A DNA stretch of 64,000 nt, taken from contig NZ_JACHMZ010000001.1 in the NCBI RefSeq assembly GCF_014205165.1, positions 2,812,501-2,876,500 on the forward strand, written 5' to 3'. The notes beneath the pieces are model-generated. The model was not told the DNA's origin, did not search any database, and was given only the letters and a program-made list of their open reading frames with translations. The position numbers were made by a program, and so were the translations under genes. The DNA comes from Micromonospora carbonacea. GTDB taxonomy: Bacteria > Actinomycetota > Actinomycetes > Mycobacteriales > Micromonosporaceae. Positions 55,380 to 63,040 of the stretch are shown here, in pieces (within the stretch, counting starts at the first letter, position 1; every line of letters starts with the position of its first letter).

Positions 55380-56333
55380 GTGGCCTTCGCCCTTCGTAAA
55401 CGCGGACCGAGCAAGTTTGAGCAGGCCGCCGACGGCTCCATGACGCTGATGGACCACATCCGTGAGCTGCGCTCCCGGTTGTTCCGGGCGTCGCTGGCGA
55501 TCATGGTCGGCTTCGGCTTCGGTATCTGGCTGGCGACTCCGGTGCGGCTGCTGTTGTCGAAGCCGTACTGCGACCTGCCGGCCTCGATCGACCCCGACAC
55601 GGGCAAATGCAACTTCGTCCAGCTCGGTGTCGCCGACGTCTTCCTGCTCAACCTGAAGATCGGCCTCTGGGTCGGGTTGGTCATCGCCGCCCCGGTCTGG
55701 CTCTACCAGCTGTGGGCGTTCATCGCGCCGGGTCTGCACCGGCACGAGCGGCGGTACGCCTACGTCTTCACATCGCTGGCGGCGCCGCTTTTCGCCGCAG
55801 GCGCGGTACTGGCCTTCTTCGTCACCACCAAGGGGCTGGAGTTCCTGCTCAACGTCTCCGGTGACGACATCTCGACCAACCTCGAGGTGACCCGCTACAT
55901 CTCGTTCGTCACCAACCTGATCCTGTTATTCGGGGTGGCGTTCGAGTTCCCGCTGATCGTGCTGATGCTCAACTTCGTGGGGCTGGCCAGCGCGAAGCGG
56001 CTGCTCAGCTGGTGGCGGGTCGCGATCTTCGTGTTCTTCGCCTTCTCGGCGGTGGTCACCCCGACGCCGGATCCGTTCGGTATGACGGCTCTGGCAGTCT
56101 GCCTGTCCGCCCTGTACTTCGCCGCCGTGGGTGTCGCGTTCCTCAACGACAGGCGGCGCGGGCGGGGCAAGGAGATCTACGCTGGGATCGCCGACGACGA
56201 GGTGTCGCCGTTGGAGCTCAACGACGACCGGGTGCCGCCCGGCCAGCGGATCGAGGCCGTCGACCCGATCGGCGTCCCGGAGCCGGTGGCCGCGCCGGCG
56301 CCGATCGACCGGCGCTACGACGACATGACCTGA
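55380..56333 (+). CDS. tatC: Sec-independent translocase subunit TatC
   Basis: A 317-residue six-helix membrane protein that binds twin-arginine signal peptides. MTLMDHIRELRSRLFRASLA is the conserved N-terminus, followed by periplasmic loop 1, NLKIGLWVGLVIAAPVWLYQ and LWAFIAPGLHRHERRY. A 70-residue cytoplasmic C-terminal extension rich in Pro, Asp and Val follows the last helix, longer than in E. coli. GTG start 18 bases after tatA. Confidence 0.96.
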   Translation: MAFALRKRGPSKFEQAADGSMTLMDHIRELRSRLFRASLAIMVGFGFGIWLATPVRLLLSKPYCDLPASIDPDTGKCNFVQLGVADVFLLNLKIGLWVGLVIAAPVWLYQLWAFIAPGLHRHERRYAYVFTSLAAPLFAAGAVLAFFVTTKGLEFLLNVSGDDISTNLEVTRYISFVTNLILLFGVAFEFPLIVLMLNFVGLASAKRLLSWWRVAIFVFFAFSAVVTPTPDPFGMTALAVCLSALYFAAVGVAFLNDRRRGRGKEIYAGIADDEVSPLELNDDRVPPGQRIEAVDPIGVPEPVAAPAPIDRRYDDMT

Positions 56334-56348
56334 CGAGGCTGACGACGT

Positions 56349-56383
56349 GAAGGCCCGCCCCGAGAAGTTCGGGGCGGGCCTTC
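56349..56383. terminator. 15-bp hairpin between tatC and Rieske gene
   Basis: GAAGGCCCGCCCCGA (56349-56363), loop GAAGT, TCGGGGCGGGCCTTC (56369-56383). It lies 15 bases after the tatC stop and 54 bases past the convergent Rieske gene stop. Confidence 0.8.
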
Positions 56384-56437
56384 GTCGTGCCGGGGGTGCG
56401 GCCCGTCGGGCCGGCGGTGGCGTCGTGGGGGCCGCCG

Positions 56438-56977
56438 TCAGGCGAGCAGGACCTGACCGTCGCGCACCGACACCGCGACCGACGGCAGCGGCGAGCCGGC
56501 CGGCCCGCCGCGTACCGACCCGTCGGCGATGTCGAACGTGCTGTTGTGGCAGCCGCAGACGATGGTGCCGCCATCGACGCGGGTGACGGTGCAGCCGGCG
56601 TGGGTGCAGGTGGCGGAGTACGCCTTGACGGTCTCCTGCGTCGGCCGGGTCAGCACCACGCCCCGGTCGGCGAGGATCCGGCCGCCGCCGACGGGCAGGT
56701 CGGCCACGGCGGCCAGCGCCGCCGCCTGCCCGCCGGCGGGGGCGTCGTCGGGAGCCTCGCCGGGGGCGTCGGCGTCGGCCGGGTCGCCGCTGCCGGCGGG
56801 CTCGGCCACCGGGTCACCGCTGGCCGGCGCGTCGCCGCCGGGCGGATCGGCCGCCACCGGCGCGGCGACGGGCTGCCCGTACGTCTGACAGCCGGCCAGC
56901 AGGGCGGTGACGCCCGCCGCCCCGGTGGCGCACAGGACGGCCCGCCGGGACGGGCAGGGCCGGTGCTCCTCGGTCAT
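56438..56977 (-). CDS. Rieske [2Fe-2S] protein with Tat-lipoprotein signal
   Basis: A 179-residue exported iron-sulfur protein. The N-terminus has twin Arg (residues 11-12) followed by a hydrophobic stretch and lipobox LLAGC with Cys30, so folded export by Tat and lipid anchoring are expected. A 60-residue Pro/Ala/Asp linker leads to a small Rieske domain with ligands Cys124, His126, Cys141 and His144 and disulfide Cys129-Cys143 (CTHAGC and CGCHNS). It should carry single electrons on the outer membrane face. The DUF6529 membrane protein gene lies 109 bp upstream. Confidence 0.9.
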   Translation of the reverse strand: MTEEHRPCPSRRAVLCATGAAGVTALLAGCQTYGQPVAAPVAADPPGGDAPASGDPVAEPAGSGDPADADAPGEAPDDAPAGGQAAALAAVADLPVGGGRILADRGVVLTRPTQETVKAYSATCTHAGCTVTRVDGGTIVCGCHNSTFDIADGSVRGGPAGSPLPSVAVSVRDGQVLLA

Positions 56978-57086
56978 CGGGTGGTCCTCCTCGCTGCGGT
57001 CGGCGTCGACGGGCGGCCCGTGGCCGGTGCCGCCCTCCGGGGCGTGGTCGGTGCGGCCGGTGTCCTGCCGGCGGCGCCGGGCGCCG

Positions 57087-58142
57087 TCACCGGGTGATCC
57101 CGAAGGTGGTGAAGTACCACAGCGACGAGGTCAGCCAGATCGCCGTGAGGGCGACGAAGACCGCCCCGCCGGTGACGGGCAGCACCCAGCCGGCCAGCCC
57201 CGGCTTCGGCAGGGCCAGCATCTTCGTGGTGAACACGCCGAAGAAGAAGCAGCCGAACAGGGAGTGCGCCAGGGTACGCAGGTCGTAGGCGGCGAAGCCG
57301 AGGGCGTACAGGCAGTGCACGGCCACGGGCACGGCGAGCAGGAACGCCACCCGGCCGGACCAGCGGTGGGCGACGCCCGCCCAGGAGGGGCGGAAGCCGC
57401 CGAGCCGCCCCCACATCGCCAGCGCCGACAGCACCTGCACCACGGCGAGGGCCATCGCGCCGCTGCCCAGCCACACCTTCACCTGCATCGGCCCGGTGAA
57501 GCCGGCGACGTTGACGGCGATGCCGGTGGGCTGGTGCAGTTTCGCGTAGACGCCGGTGGCCACGGCGACCGCCGCGCCGGCGAGCACCGGCAGCAGCAGC
57601 GAGGCCGTGCGGGCCGGCTCGGTCTCGGCGGCGAGCCGCGCCGCGAACGCGGCGGGGTCGGGCAGCACCCGCAGGCCCCGATCGTCGTCGCCGGGGCCCC
57701 GGTCGTCGCGGGACCGGTCGGCGTCCGGCCCGCCGGCGCGGCCGGTGGGCCAGGTGTCGACCTCGGGCCGCGCCTTCTTGCGCCCGGCGTCCCACCGGTC
57801 GCCACCGGGGCGGGCACCCGTCCCGGTGGCCCATACGTCGACCTCGGGCCCGGTGTCCGGGCCGTCGCCCCACGCCCCGGCGCGGGGCAGGTCGTCGCTG
57901 CCACGGCCCGGCCTGCCGGCGCGCGGCGCGTCACCGCTGTCGCCGATCCACCCGCCGGCCCGCGGGCCGTCGTCCCCGCCGTCCCAGGCGGCGGCCCGGG
58001 GCGCGCTGTCCGCGTCGCCGCCCCACACGTCGACCTCGGGCGGGGTGTCCCAGTCGACGCGGGGCGGGGCCTTCGTGCCGCTGTCCCAGTCGTCGCCGGC
58101 CGGGGCGACGTCCGTGCCGGCGCGCCAGTCGCCGCTGGTCAC
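57087..58142 (-). CDS. DUF6529 polytopic membrane protein with repetitive N-terminus
   Basis: A 351-residue protein. Residues 1-150 are disordered and repetitive (PRAGGW, PEVDVW, PRAGAW-like units); residues about 165-351 hold five or six membrane helices of the DUF6529 family. Histidines at helix positions (AKLHQPTG, VAHRWSGRVAFLL, VAVHCLYALG, TLAHSLFG) resemble heme ligands of cytochrome b561-type proteins. GTG 58142 overlaps the stop of the secreted protein gene, and the Rieske gene follows, suggesting one electron-transfer unit. Heme binding is inference. Confidence 0.75.
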   Translation of the reverse strand: MTSGDWRAGTDVAPAGDDWDSGTKAPPRVDWDTPPEVDVWGGDADSAPRAAAWDGGDDGPRAGGWIGDSGDAPRAGRPGRGSDDLPRAGAWGDGPDTGPEVDVWATGTGARPGGDRWDAGRKKARPEVDTWPTGRAGGPDADRSRDDRGPGDDDRGLRVLPDPAAFAARLAAETEPARTASLLLPVLAGAAVAVATGVYAKLHQPTGIAVNVAGFTGPMQVKVWLGSGAMALAVVQVLSALAMWGRLGGFRPSWAGVAHRWSGRVAFLLAVPVAVHCLYALGFAAYDLRTLAHSLFGCFFFGVFTTKMLALPKPGLAGWVLPVTGGAVFVALTAIWLTSSLWYFTTFGITR

Positions 58143-58867
58143 CGGCCGGGCTCCGGCGCGGGGATCACCGGCCGGGCGGTGACGGTCAGTCCCTCGACGA
58201 TCGTGGTGCCGAACGCAGGGTCCAGCGGCGGCGCCGGGATCGGCCGACCGTTCCAGGTGAGCACGCCGATCTGGGTGCCGTCGGGCCGCAGGATCCAGCC
58301 GCCGTCGACCCCGGCGTCCCGTAGCTGCGGGGTCGCCCGGTAGACCACGGGGGCGGTTCCCGCCGTGGCCTTCGCGGTGAACGTGGTCGTGTCGCCGCCG
58401 ATGGTCAGCTTGCCGGTCGCCTCGGAGCCGTCGAACGTCCCGGTGAGCTTCGCGTTCTTGCCGTCGAGTGCGAGCTTTCCGTCGGCGGCCGTGCCGCGCA
58501 GCCACAGCTCCATGTCCTTGCCGTCGCACACGTACGCCTCGGCGGCGCCGTCGCGGGAGGTGATGGCGATGCTGGCGCCGTTGTTCAGGCGGCCGGTCCA
58601 GCTCGCGTCCACCTTCTGTTCGGGCGTGCCGGCGGCCGGGACGTCCGTCGCGCCGGGGGCCGCCGACGGGGGCGCCGAGGCACCCGGGGACAGCTCGGGC
58701 GGTTGGCTCCCGGACGGCGCCGGCGGCGCGTCGGCGGCGCTGGCCGGGGGCGCGGCGTCCACCTTCGGCGGCGCGGCCGTCGGTGCCGCCTGCGCGCTCA
58801 TCGCGAACAGTACGGCCGCCATTCCGGCTCCGGTCACCAGCGTCAGCAGCGGGGTCATGCGCTTCAT
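58139..58867 (-). CDS. secreted hypothetical protein of the Rieske operon
   Basis: A 242-residue exported protein. The signal peptide is MKRMTPLLTLVTGAGMAAVL and on to the AQA cleavage-like site; a Pro/Ser/Ala-rich linker (residues 30-90) precedes a beta-rich domain (WTGRLNNGASIAITSRDGAA, AYVCDGKDMELWLRG). A lone Cys is present in the mature domain. It starts the operon with DUF6529 and the Rieske protein (overlap GTGA). GGGAG precedes the ATG. No family with known function recognised. Confidence 0.65.
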   Translation of the reverse strand: MKRMTPLLTLVTGAGMAAVLFAMSAQAAPTAAPPKVDAAPPASAADAPPAPSGSQPPELSPGASAPPSAAPGATDVPAAGTPEQKVDASWTGRLNNGASIAITSRDGAAEAYVCDGKDMELWLRGTAADGKLALDGKNAKLTGTFDGSEATGKLTIGGDTTTFTAKATAGTAPVVYRATPQLRDAGVDGGWILRPDGTQIGVLTWNGRPIPAPPLDPAFGTTIVEGLTVTARPVIPAPEPGR

Positions 58868-59015
58868 GGGGCAGCTCCCTTCACCGGAACGTACGGGGTT
58901 GGCCCGCCGGTCGTTCAACGCGACGGCAGATTGCTTCGGCGACGAGTCCCGCAACCGGCGTCGGGACCGTCCGGCGCGGGCCGGTCGGCGGTGCCACGGC
59001 GGTGCGGGCGGGCGG

Positions 59016-59021
59016 TACGGT
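59016..59021 (+). promoter_or_regulatory. -10 hexamer TACGGT, 7 nt before GTG
   Basis: TACGGT ends 7 bases before the GTG at 59029 of the kinase gene. Confidence 0.5.
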
Positions 59022-59028
59022 GCTCGCC

Positions 59029-59961
59029 GTGACCGCAGCCGACCACCCCGCCCCCGGGCCGCGCCCCGACGGTCCCGTCGCCGTGCTCGCCAACCCCACG
59101 GCCGGGCGCGGGCGGCACCGGGGCCTGCTGCCGCGCCTGCTCGACCGGCTGGCGACGGCGGGCCGCCCGGTGCGGCTGCTGGAGGCGGGCACGGGCGCGC
59201 AGGCCGAGGCGGCGTGCCGGGCCGCCGTCGCCGACGGGGCCGCCGCGTTGGTCACCGTCGGCGGCGACGGCACGGTGCACCGGGGCCTGCAGGCGGTGGC
59301 CGGCACGGGGGTGCCGTTCGCTCCGGTGCCGGCCGGCACCGGCAACGACTTCGCCACCGACACCGGCTTTCCCGCCGACCCGATCGCCGCCGTCGAGACC
59401 GTCGCCGCCGCGCTGCGCGAGGGCCGGACCCGGCCGGTGGACCTGGCCCGGATGACCGGCCCCGGCGGCGACACCCGGTGGTACGGGGCGGTGCTCGCCG
59501 CCGGCTTCGACGCGATCGTCAACGAGCGGGCCAACCGGATGCGCCGCCCGCGTGGCCCCCGCCGTTACGACCTGGCGATCCTGGTGGAGCTTGCCCGGCT
59601 GCGCCCGCGCCGCTACACCCTGCGGCTCGACGGCGAGCCACTGGAGCGCGACGCGGTGCTGGTGGCGGTCGGCAACTGCGCCAGCTACGGCGGCGGCATG
59701 CGGATCTGCCCCGACGCGGACCCGACGGATGGCCTGCTGGACGTGGTGGTCGGCGGCCGGTTCGACAGGCGCACGCTGATCCGGGTGAAGCCGCGCATCT
59801 ACCGGGGCACCCACGTGCGGCACCCGCTGGTGAGCAGCCACCGGGCCCGCACGGTGGAGCTGGCGGCCGAGGGCATCACCACGTACGCCGACGGGGAGCG
59901 GTGCCTCGACCTGCCGGTGACGGTGACCGCCGTGCCGGGCGCGGTGCGTCTGCTGCGCTGA
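59029..59961 (+). CDS. diacylglycerol kinase family lipid kinase
   Basis: A 310-residue kinase of the DAGK/YegS family, phosphorylating a lipid such as diacylglycerol or a sphingosine-like alcohol. The N-terminus VAVLANPTAGRGRHRG, nucleotide motif ALVTVGGDGTVHRGL, and PAGTGNDFATD mark the catalytic domain (about 20-150); the C-terminal lid domain has VAVGNCASYGGGMRICP. Metal-site residues appear intact. GTG at 59029 is supported by the -10 hexamer. Confidence 0.92.
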   Translation: MTAADHPAPGPRPDGPVAVLANPTAGRGRHRGLLPRLLDRLATAGRPVRLLEAGTGAQAEAACRAAVADGAAALVTVGGDGTVHRGLQAVAGTGVPFAPVPAGTGNDFATDTGFPADPIAAVETVAAALREGRTRPVDLARMTGPGGDTRWYGAVLAAGFDAIVNERANRMRRPRGPRRYDLAILVELARLRPRRYTLRLDGEPLERDAVLVAVGNCASYGGGMRICPDADPTDGLLDVVVGGRFDRRTLIRVKPRIYRGTHVRHPLVSSHRARTVELAAEGITTYADGERCLDLPVTVTAVPGAVRLLR

Positions 59962-60006
59962 CCGGGACGCGGGCGCGGACGGGCGACAGGCCGTTGCCCG
60001 GCGCGG

Positions 60007-60984
60007 CTACCAGCGGTTGCGGGCCTCCTCGGCCCAGCCGACGAGCCCGTCGAGGTCGATCCGCTCGCCGTCGTCGGTGGCCGCCCAGCCGGTGAAGTGC
60101 CCGAAGCACTGGTGCGTCTCGTTGGCCACCACGCCGAGGTTGGTGCGGGCGGCCCGCTCGTGGAAGGGGTGCAGCGTCACGTCCACCCGGTCGCCGGCGA
60201 TCCGCCACGGGCGCAGCCAGTCGGACCGGTCGTACGTCCAGCGCAGCTCGTCGCCGATCTTGTGCAGCCGGCCGGCGACGAACAGCCCGTTCTCGGTGCT
60301 GCCGGTGCCGTCGGTCCACTTCCCGCCGAGCTGGACGGCCCGGCCGGGCCCGCTGCCCGCCGCCCAGTTCCAGGCGATCGAGTACGGCCACCGTCCCCGG
60401 CCGTGGTCGAGCACGGCGAACGACCCGTCGGCGGGGACGTCGTGCCACGCGCCCCCGACGCGCAGCCGGCCGCGCACGGGCCGCCCGACGTCCTTGACGG
60501 TGTACTGGAACCGCCGCTGGCCCCACGGCACGACCACCCCGAGCGACTCGTGGCCGGCGGGCAGCGGCATGGCCAGGTCGACCTCGACGTCGCCGGCGGT
60601 GGCGCGCAGGGTGGTGCCGTCGGGGCGCTGGTCGACGTCGACGGTCACCGGCCCGCGCGCGGTGACGGGGCCGACGCCGCTGCGCTCGGGCAGCTCCACC
60701 CCGCGGGCCAGCGGCACCACCGCCTCGGTGACGACCTCCTCGCCGGTGGCGCGGTCGAGCACGTAGAGGCTGTGCACGCCGGCGTAGTCCAGCGACGACA
60801 CGACGACCCCGATGACGTGGGCGGGGGTGACGACGCCCCAGTACTCCCAGCGCTTGGTCCGCCCCCAGCCCCGCAGGTTGGCCCGGTGCAGGGGGCGGCG
60901 GGTCCAGCCGATCGCCGCCGGGTCGAGCCGGCCGTCGGGCAGGCAGAGGTCGACGGGGGCGGTGATCTCGCGTTCGTGCGTCAT
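60007..60984 (-). CDS. DUF2804 domain-containing protein
   Basis: A 325-residue soluble protein matching DUF2804 across its length: CLPDGRLDPAAIGWTRRPLH at the start, GWGRTKRWEYWGVV, and a C-terminal DRSDWLRPWRIAGDRVDVTL. A beta-rich fold is likely. Function is unknown, though relatives are sometimes compared with calycin/AttH-like lipid proteins. TAACCT on the minus strand (60991-60996) ends 6 bases before the ATG. The pectinesterase terminator hairpin lies just upstream. Confidence 0.88.
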   Translation of the reverse strand: MTHEREITAPVDLCLPDGRLDPAAIGWTRRPLHRANLRGWGRTKRWEYWGVVTPAHVIGVVVSSLDYAGVHSLYVLDRATGEEVVTEAVVPLARGVELPERSGVGPVTARGPVTVDVDQRPDGTTLRATAGDVEVDLAMPLPAGHESLGVVVPWGQRRFQYTVKDVGRPVRGRLRVGGAWHDVPADGSFAVLDHGRGRWPYSIAWNWAAGSGPGRAVQLGGKWTDGTGSTENGLFVAGRLHKIGDELRWTYDRSDWLRPWRIAGDRVDVTLHPFHERAARTNLGVVANETHQCFGHFTGWAATDDGERIDLDGLVGWAEEARNRW

Positions 60985-61000
60985 GGCGGGAGGTTACCCG

Positions 61001-61044
61001 CCGGTACGCGGGGCGGCGTGTGGTCCCGCCGCCCCGCGTACCGG
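61001..61044. terminator. 18-bp perfect hairpin after pectinesterase
   Basis: CCGGTACGCGGGGCGGCG (61001-61018), 8-base loop, CGCCGCCCCGCGTACCGG (61027-61044), 6 bases past the pectinesterase stop and upstream of the DUF2804 promoter. Confidence 0.85.
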
Positions 61045-61050
61045 GGTCGG

Positions 61051-62754
61051 TCAGTGGATCGGGTTCCAGCCGTCCGAACCGGCCAGGTACTGCTGCGCCG
61101 TGTAGGTGGGCGCCTGGGCGTCGGTGAGCTGCGGGCGGTCGGCGGTGACCGTCGCGCCGGGGCCGCTGTTGCGGTACTCGAAGAACCGGGCGTCGCGCCA
61201 CGAGAACCCGGACATGTCCGTCCACGGGGAGTCCTTGACGTGCGCCCCGAGGACGCTGTCGCGGAACACGACCTGGCCGATCGCGTTGACGTCGCCGCTG
61301 GGGTGCCACGGCCGGCCGAGGTGCACGCTCTGGGCGGCGGCCGAGTCGGTGGTCAGGGTGCAGCCGACGAACAGGAGGCCGTACGGGTTGCCGATCATCG
61401 TGGACGGCGCGGTGACGTACCCGTTGTTGCTCGACGAACCGCGGTCGAGCGACCTGATCTCGCAGCGGTCGAAGACGCCGGTGCCCCGGCCGAAGATGAA
61501 GTCGACGTCGCCCTCGACGTAGCAGTCGCGGAAGTACGCGCGGCCGATGGCGCTGCTGTTGGCGCTGTTGTGGTAGAGGGTGTCCTGGTTGCCGAGGAAC
61601 CGGACGTTGTCGAAGACCAGCCGGTCGGCGCGGGTGAGCACGGCGACGGCCTGCTCGGCGCTGTAGTCGTGGGCGGCCTCGTCGAAGCTGTTGGCGAAGG
61701 TCAGGTGCCGGGCGGTGAAGTCGCTGCCGTCGATGGTCACCGAGGCGCTGCCCGAGGTGCCGTAGGTGCCACCGTCCGGCTTCGGGGTGCCCGAGGCGTT
61801 GTCGTAGGTGATGACCACGTCGCGGGCGTCGCCGGTGGAGCCGACGAGGGTGACGTGGGGCTTGTCGGCGGGGATGGTGACCAGTTCCCGGTAGGTGCCG
61901 GGCCGGATGACGATGGTGCGCCCGGTGGTGTTGCCGGCGGGCACGGCGTCCACCGCCGCCTGCACGCTGGTGTAGGCGCCGCTGCCGTCCTTCGCGACGA
62001 CCACCGTGTCGCCGGCCGGCGGGGTGCCGGTGGGCGTCGGGGTCGGCGAGGCGGGGGGCGTGGTCGTCGGCGTCGCGGTGGGGGTGGTGGTCGGCGGGGG
62101 AGTGCCGGTCGGTGGCGTGGTGGGGGTGGTGGCGCCGCTGGTGACCGTCACGTCGTCGTAGCGGGCGGTGGCGTGGCGGGTCTGCACGCCGATGCGCCCG
62201 GTGGCGATGCTGCCGGTGCCCGAGCCGACCGGGACGCCGTCGACCCACCCGCGCACGGTCGACCCGGCGGCCTCGATGCGCAGCGTGTACCAGGCGCCGG
62301 TGGCGACGGTGCGCGACAGCGTGCCCAGGGTGGTCGCCGCGCCGCTGCGGACCGCCTCCAGCCGGACCTGGTTGCCGGGCAGCAGGGCGAGCCGGTAGTA
62401 GGTGGTCGACCCGGAGGCCCGGGCCAGCAGGGCCACGGCCCCGTCGGCCGGCAGGGTCAGGGCCTTGACCCGGGCCTGGACGGTGTAGTCGGTCCAGGTC
62501 GAGGTGCCGGCGAACAGGCGCGCGTTGTCGGTGTCGGCCTTGGCCTGGTGCAGGGCGGGGCTGTCGTCGGCGACGACCGACCAGGTCCCGCCGGACTTCG
62601 ACCAGCCGGCGGTGTCCCCGTCGGTGAAGTCGTCGCTGAACAGCGTGGCGGCGTACGCGGACTGGACGCCGCCGAGCTGGGTCAGGCCGAGCGCGGCGGC
62701 GGTGAGGGCGGCGGTGGCGACGGCGAGCAGGGGCCGTCGGCGGCTTCTGCGCAT
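61051..62754 (-). CDS. secreted pectinesterase (CE8) with N-terminal carbohydrate-binding-like domain
   Basis: A 567-residue exported enzyme that removes methyl esters from pectin. Signal peptide: MRRSRRRPLLAVATAALTAA to about residue 35 (QSAYA|AT). Residues about 36-210 form a concanavalin-like beta-sandwich domain (LFSDDFTDGDTAGWSKSGGT). A Thr/Pro linker (about 210-250) leads to the right-handed beta-helix esterase with GNQDTLYHN, the catalytic DFIFGRG, and LGRPWHPSG. The gene ends at an 18-bp hairpin. A GAAAGCGCTTTC palindrome lies 48 bp upstream of the start, indicating LacI-type sugar-responsive control. Confidence 0.93.
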   Translation of the reverse strand: MRRSRRRPLLAVATAALTAAALGLTQLGGVQSAYAATLFSDDFTDGDTAGWSKSGGTWSVVADDSPALHQAKADTDNARLFAGTSTWTDYTVQARVKALTLPADGAVALLARASGSTTYYRLALLPGNQVRLEAVRSGAATTLGTLSRTVATGAWYTLRIEAAGSTVRGWVDGVPVGSGTGSIATGRIGVQTRHATARYDDVTVTSGATTPTTPPTGTPPPTTTPTATPTTTPPASPTPTPTGTPPAGDTVVVAKDGSGAYTSVQAAVDAVPAGNTTGRTIVIRPGTYRELVTIPADKPHVTLVGSTGDARDVVITYDNASGTPKPDGGTYGTSGSASVTIDGSDFTARHLTFANSFDEAAHDYSAEQAVAVLTRADRLVFDNVRFLGNQDTLYHNSANSSAIGRAYFRDCYVEGDVDFIFGRGTGVFDRCEIRSLDRGSSSNNGYVTAPSTMIGNPYGLLFVGCTLTTDSAAAQSVHLGRPWHPSGDVNAIGQVVFRDSVLGAHVKDSPWTDMSGFSWRDARFFEYRNSGPGATVTADRPQLTDAQAPTYTAQQYLAGSDGWNPIH

Positions 62755-62802
62755 GGTGGAGGAACCTCCGGGGGACGGGGTAGGAGGCCGGCAACGGGGC
62801 GT

Positions 62803-62814
62803 GAAAGCGCTTTC
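62803..62814. promoter_or_regulatory. LacI-family operator GAAAGCGCTTTC
   Basis: A perfect 12-bp palindrome with central CG, the standard LacI-family half-site pair, 48 bases upstream of the pectinesterase start. Confidence 0.75.
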
Positions 62815-62975
62815 CTGGCGCACCGTAGCCCCGGTCCTCATGCCTGTCAATGCATCGCCTCCCCGCGCGGCGGGCCTGCTGCGGACCGTGGGCGGGATGC
62901 AGCCGCCGGGCCGGGCCGGAACCACCCCAGCCACGGGTGCCCGCGTGTCACCACGAGCGCCCACCGACCCGGAAG

Positions 62976-63012
62976 CGGGCCACGCCGGCGACAGCGTCAC
63001 CGGCGTGGCCCG
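62976..63012. terminator. hairpin after the GH127-like gene
   Basis: CGGGCCACGCCGG (62976-62988) and CCGGCGTGGCCCG (63000-63012), extended inward by GAC/GTC after one mismatch, 28 bases past the stop at 63041. Confidence 0.75.
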
Positions 63013-63040
63013 TCCACGGTCGCGGGCGGGGCCTAGCCGT

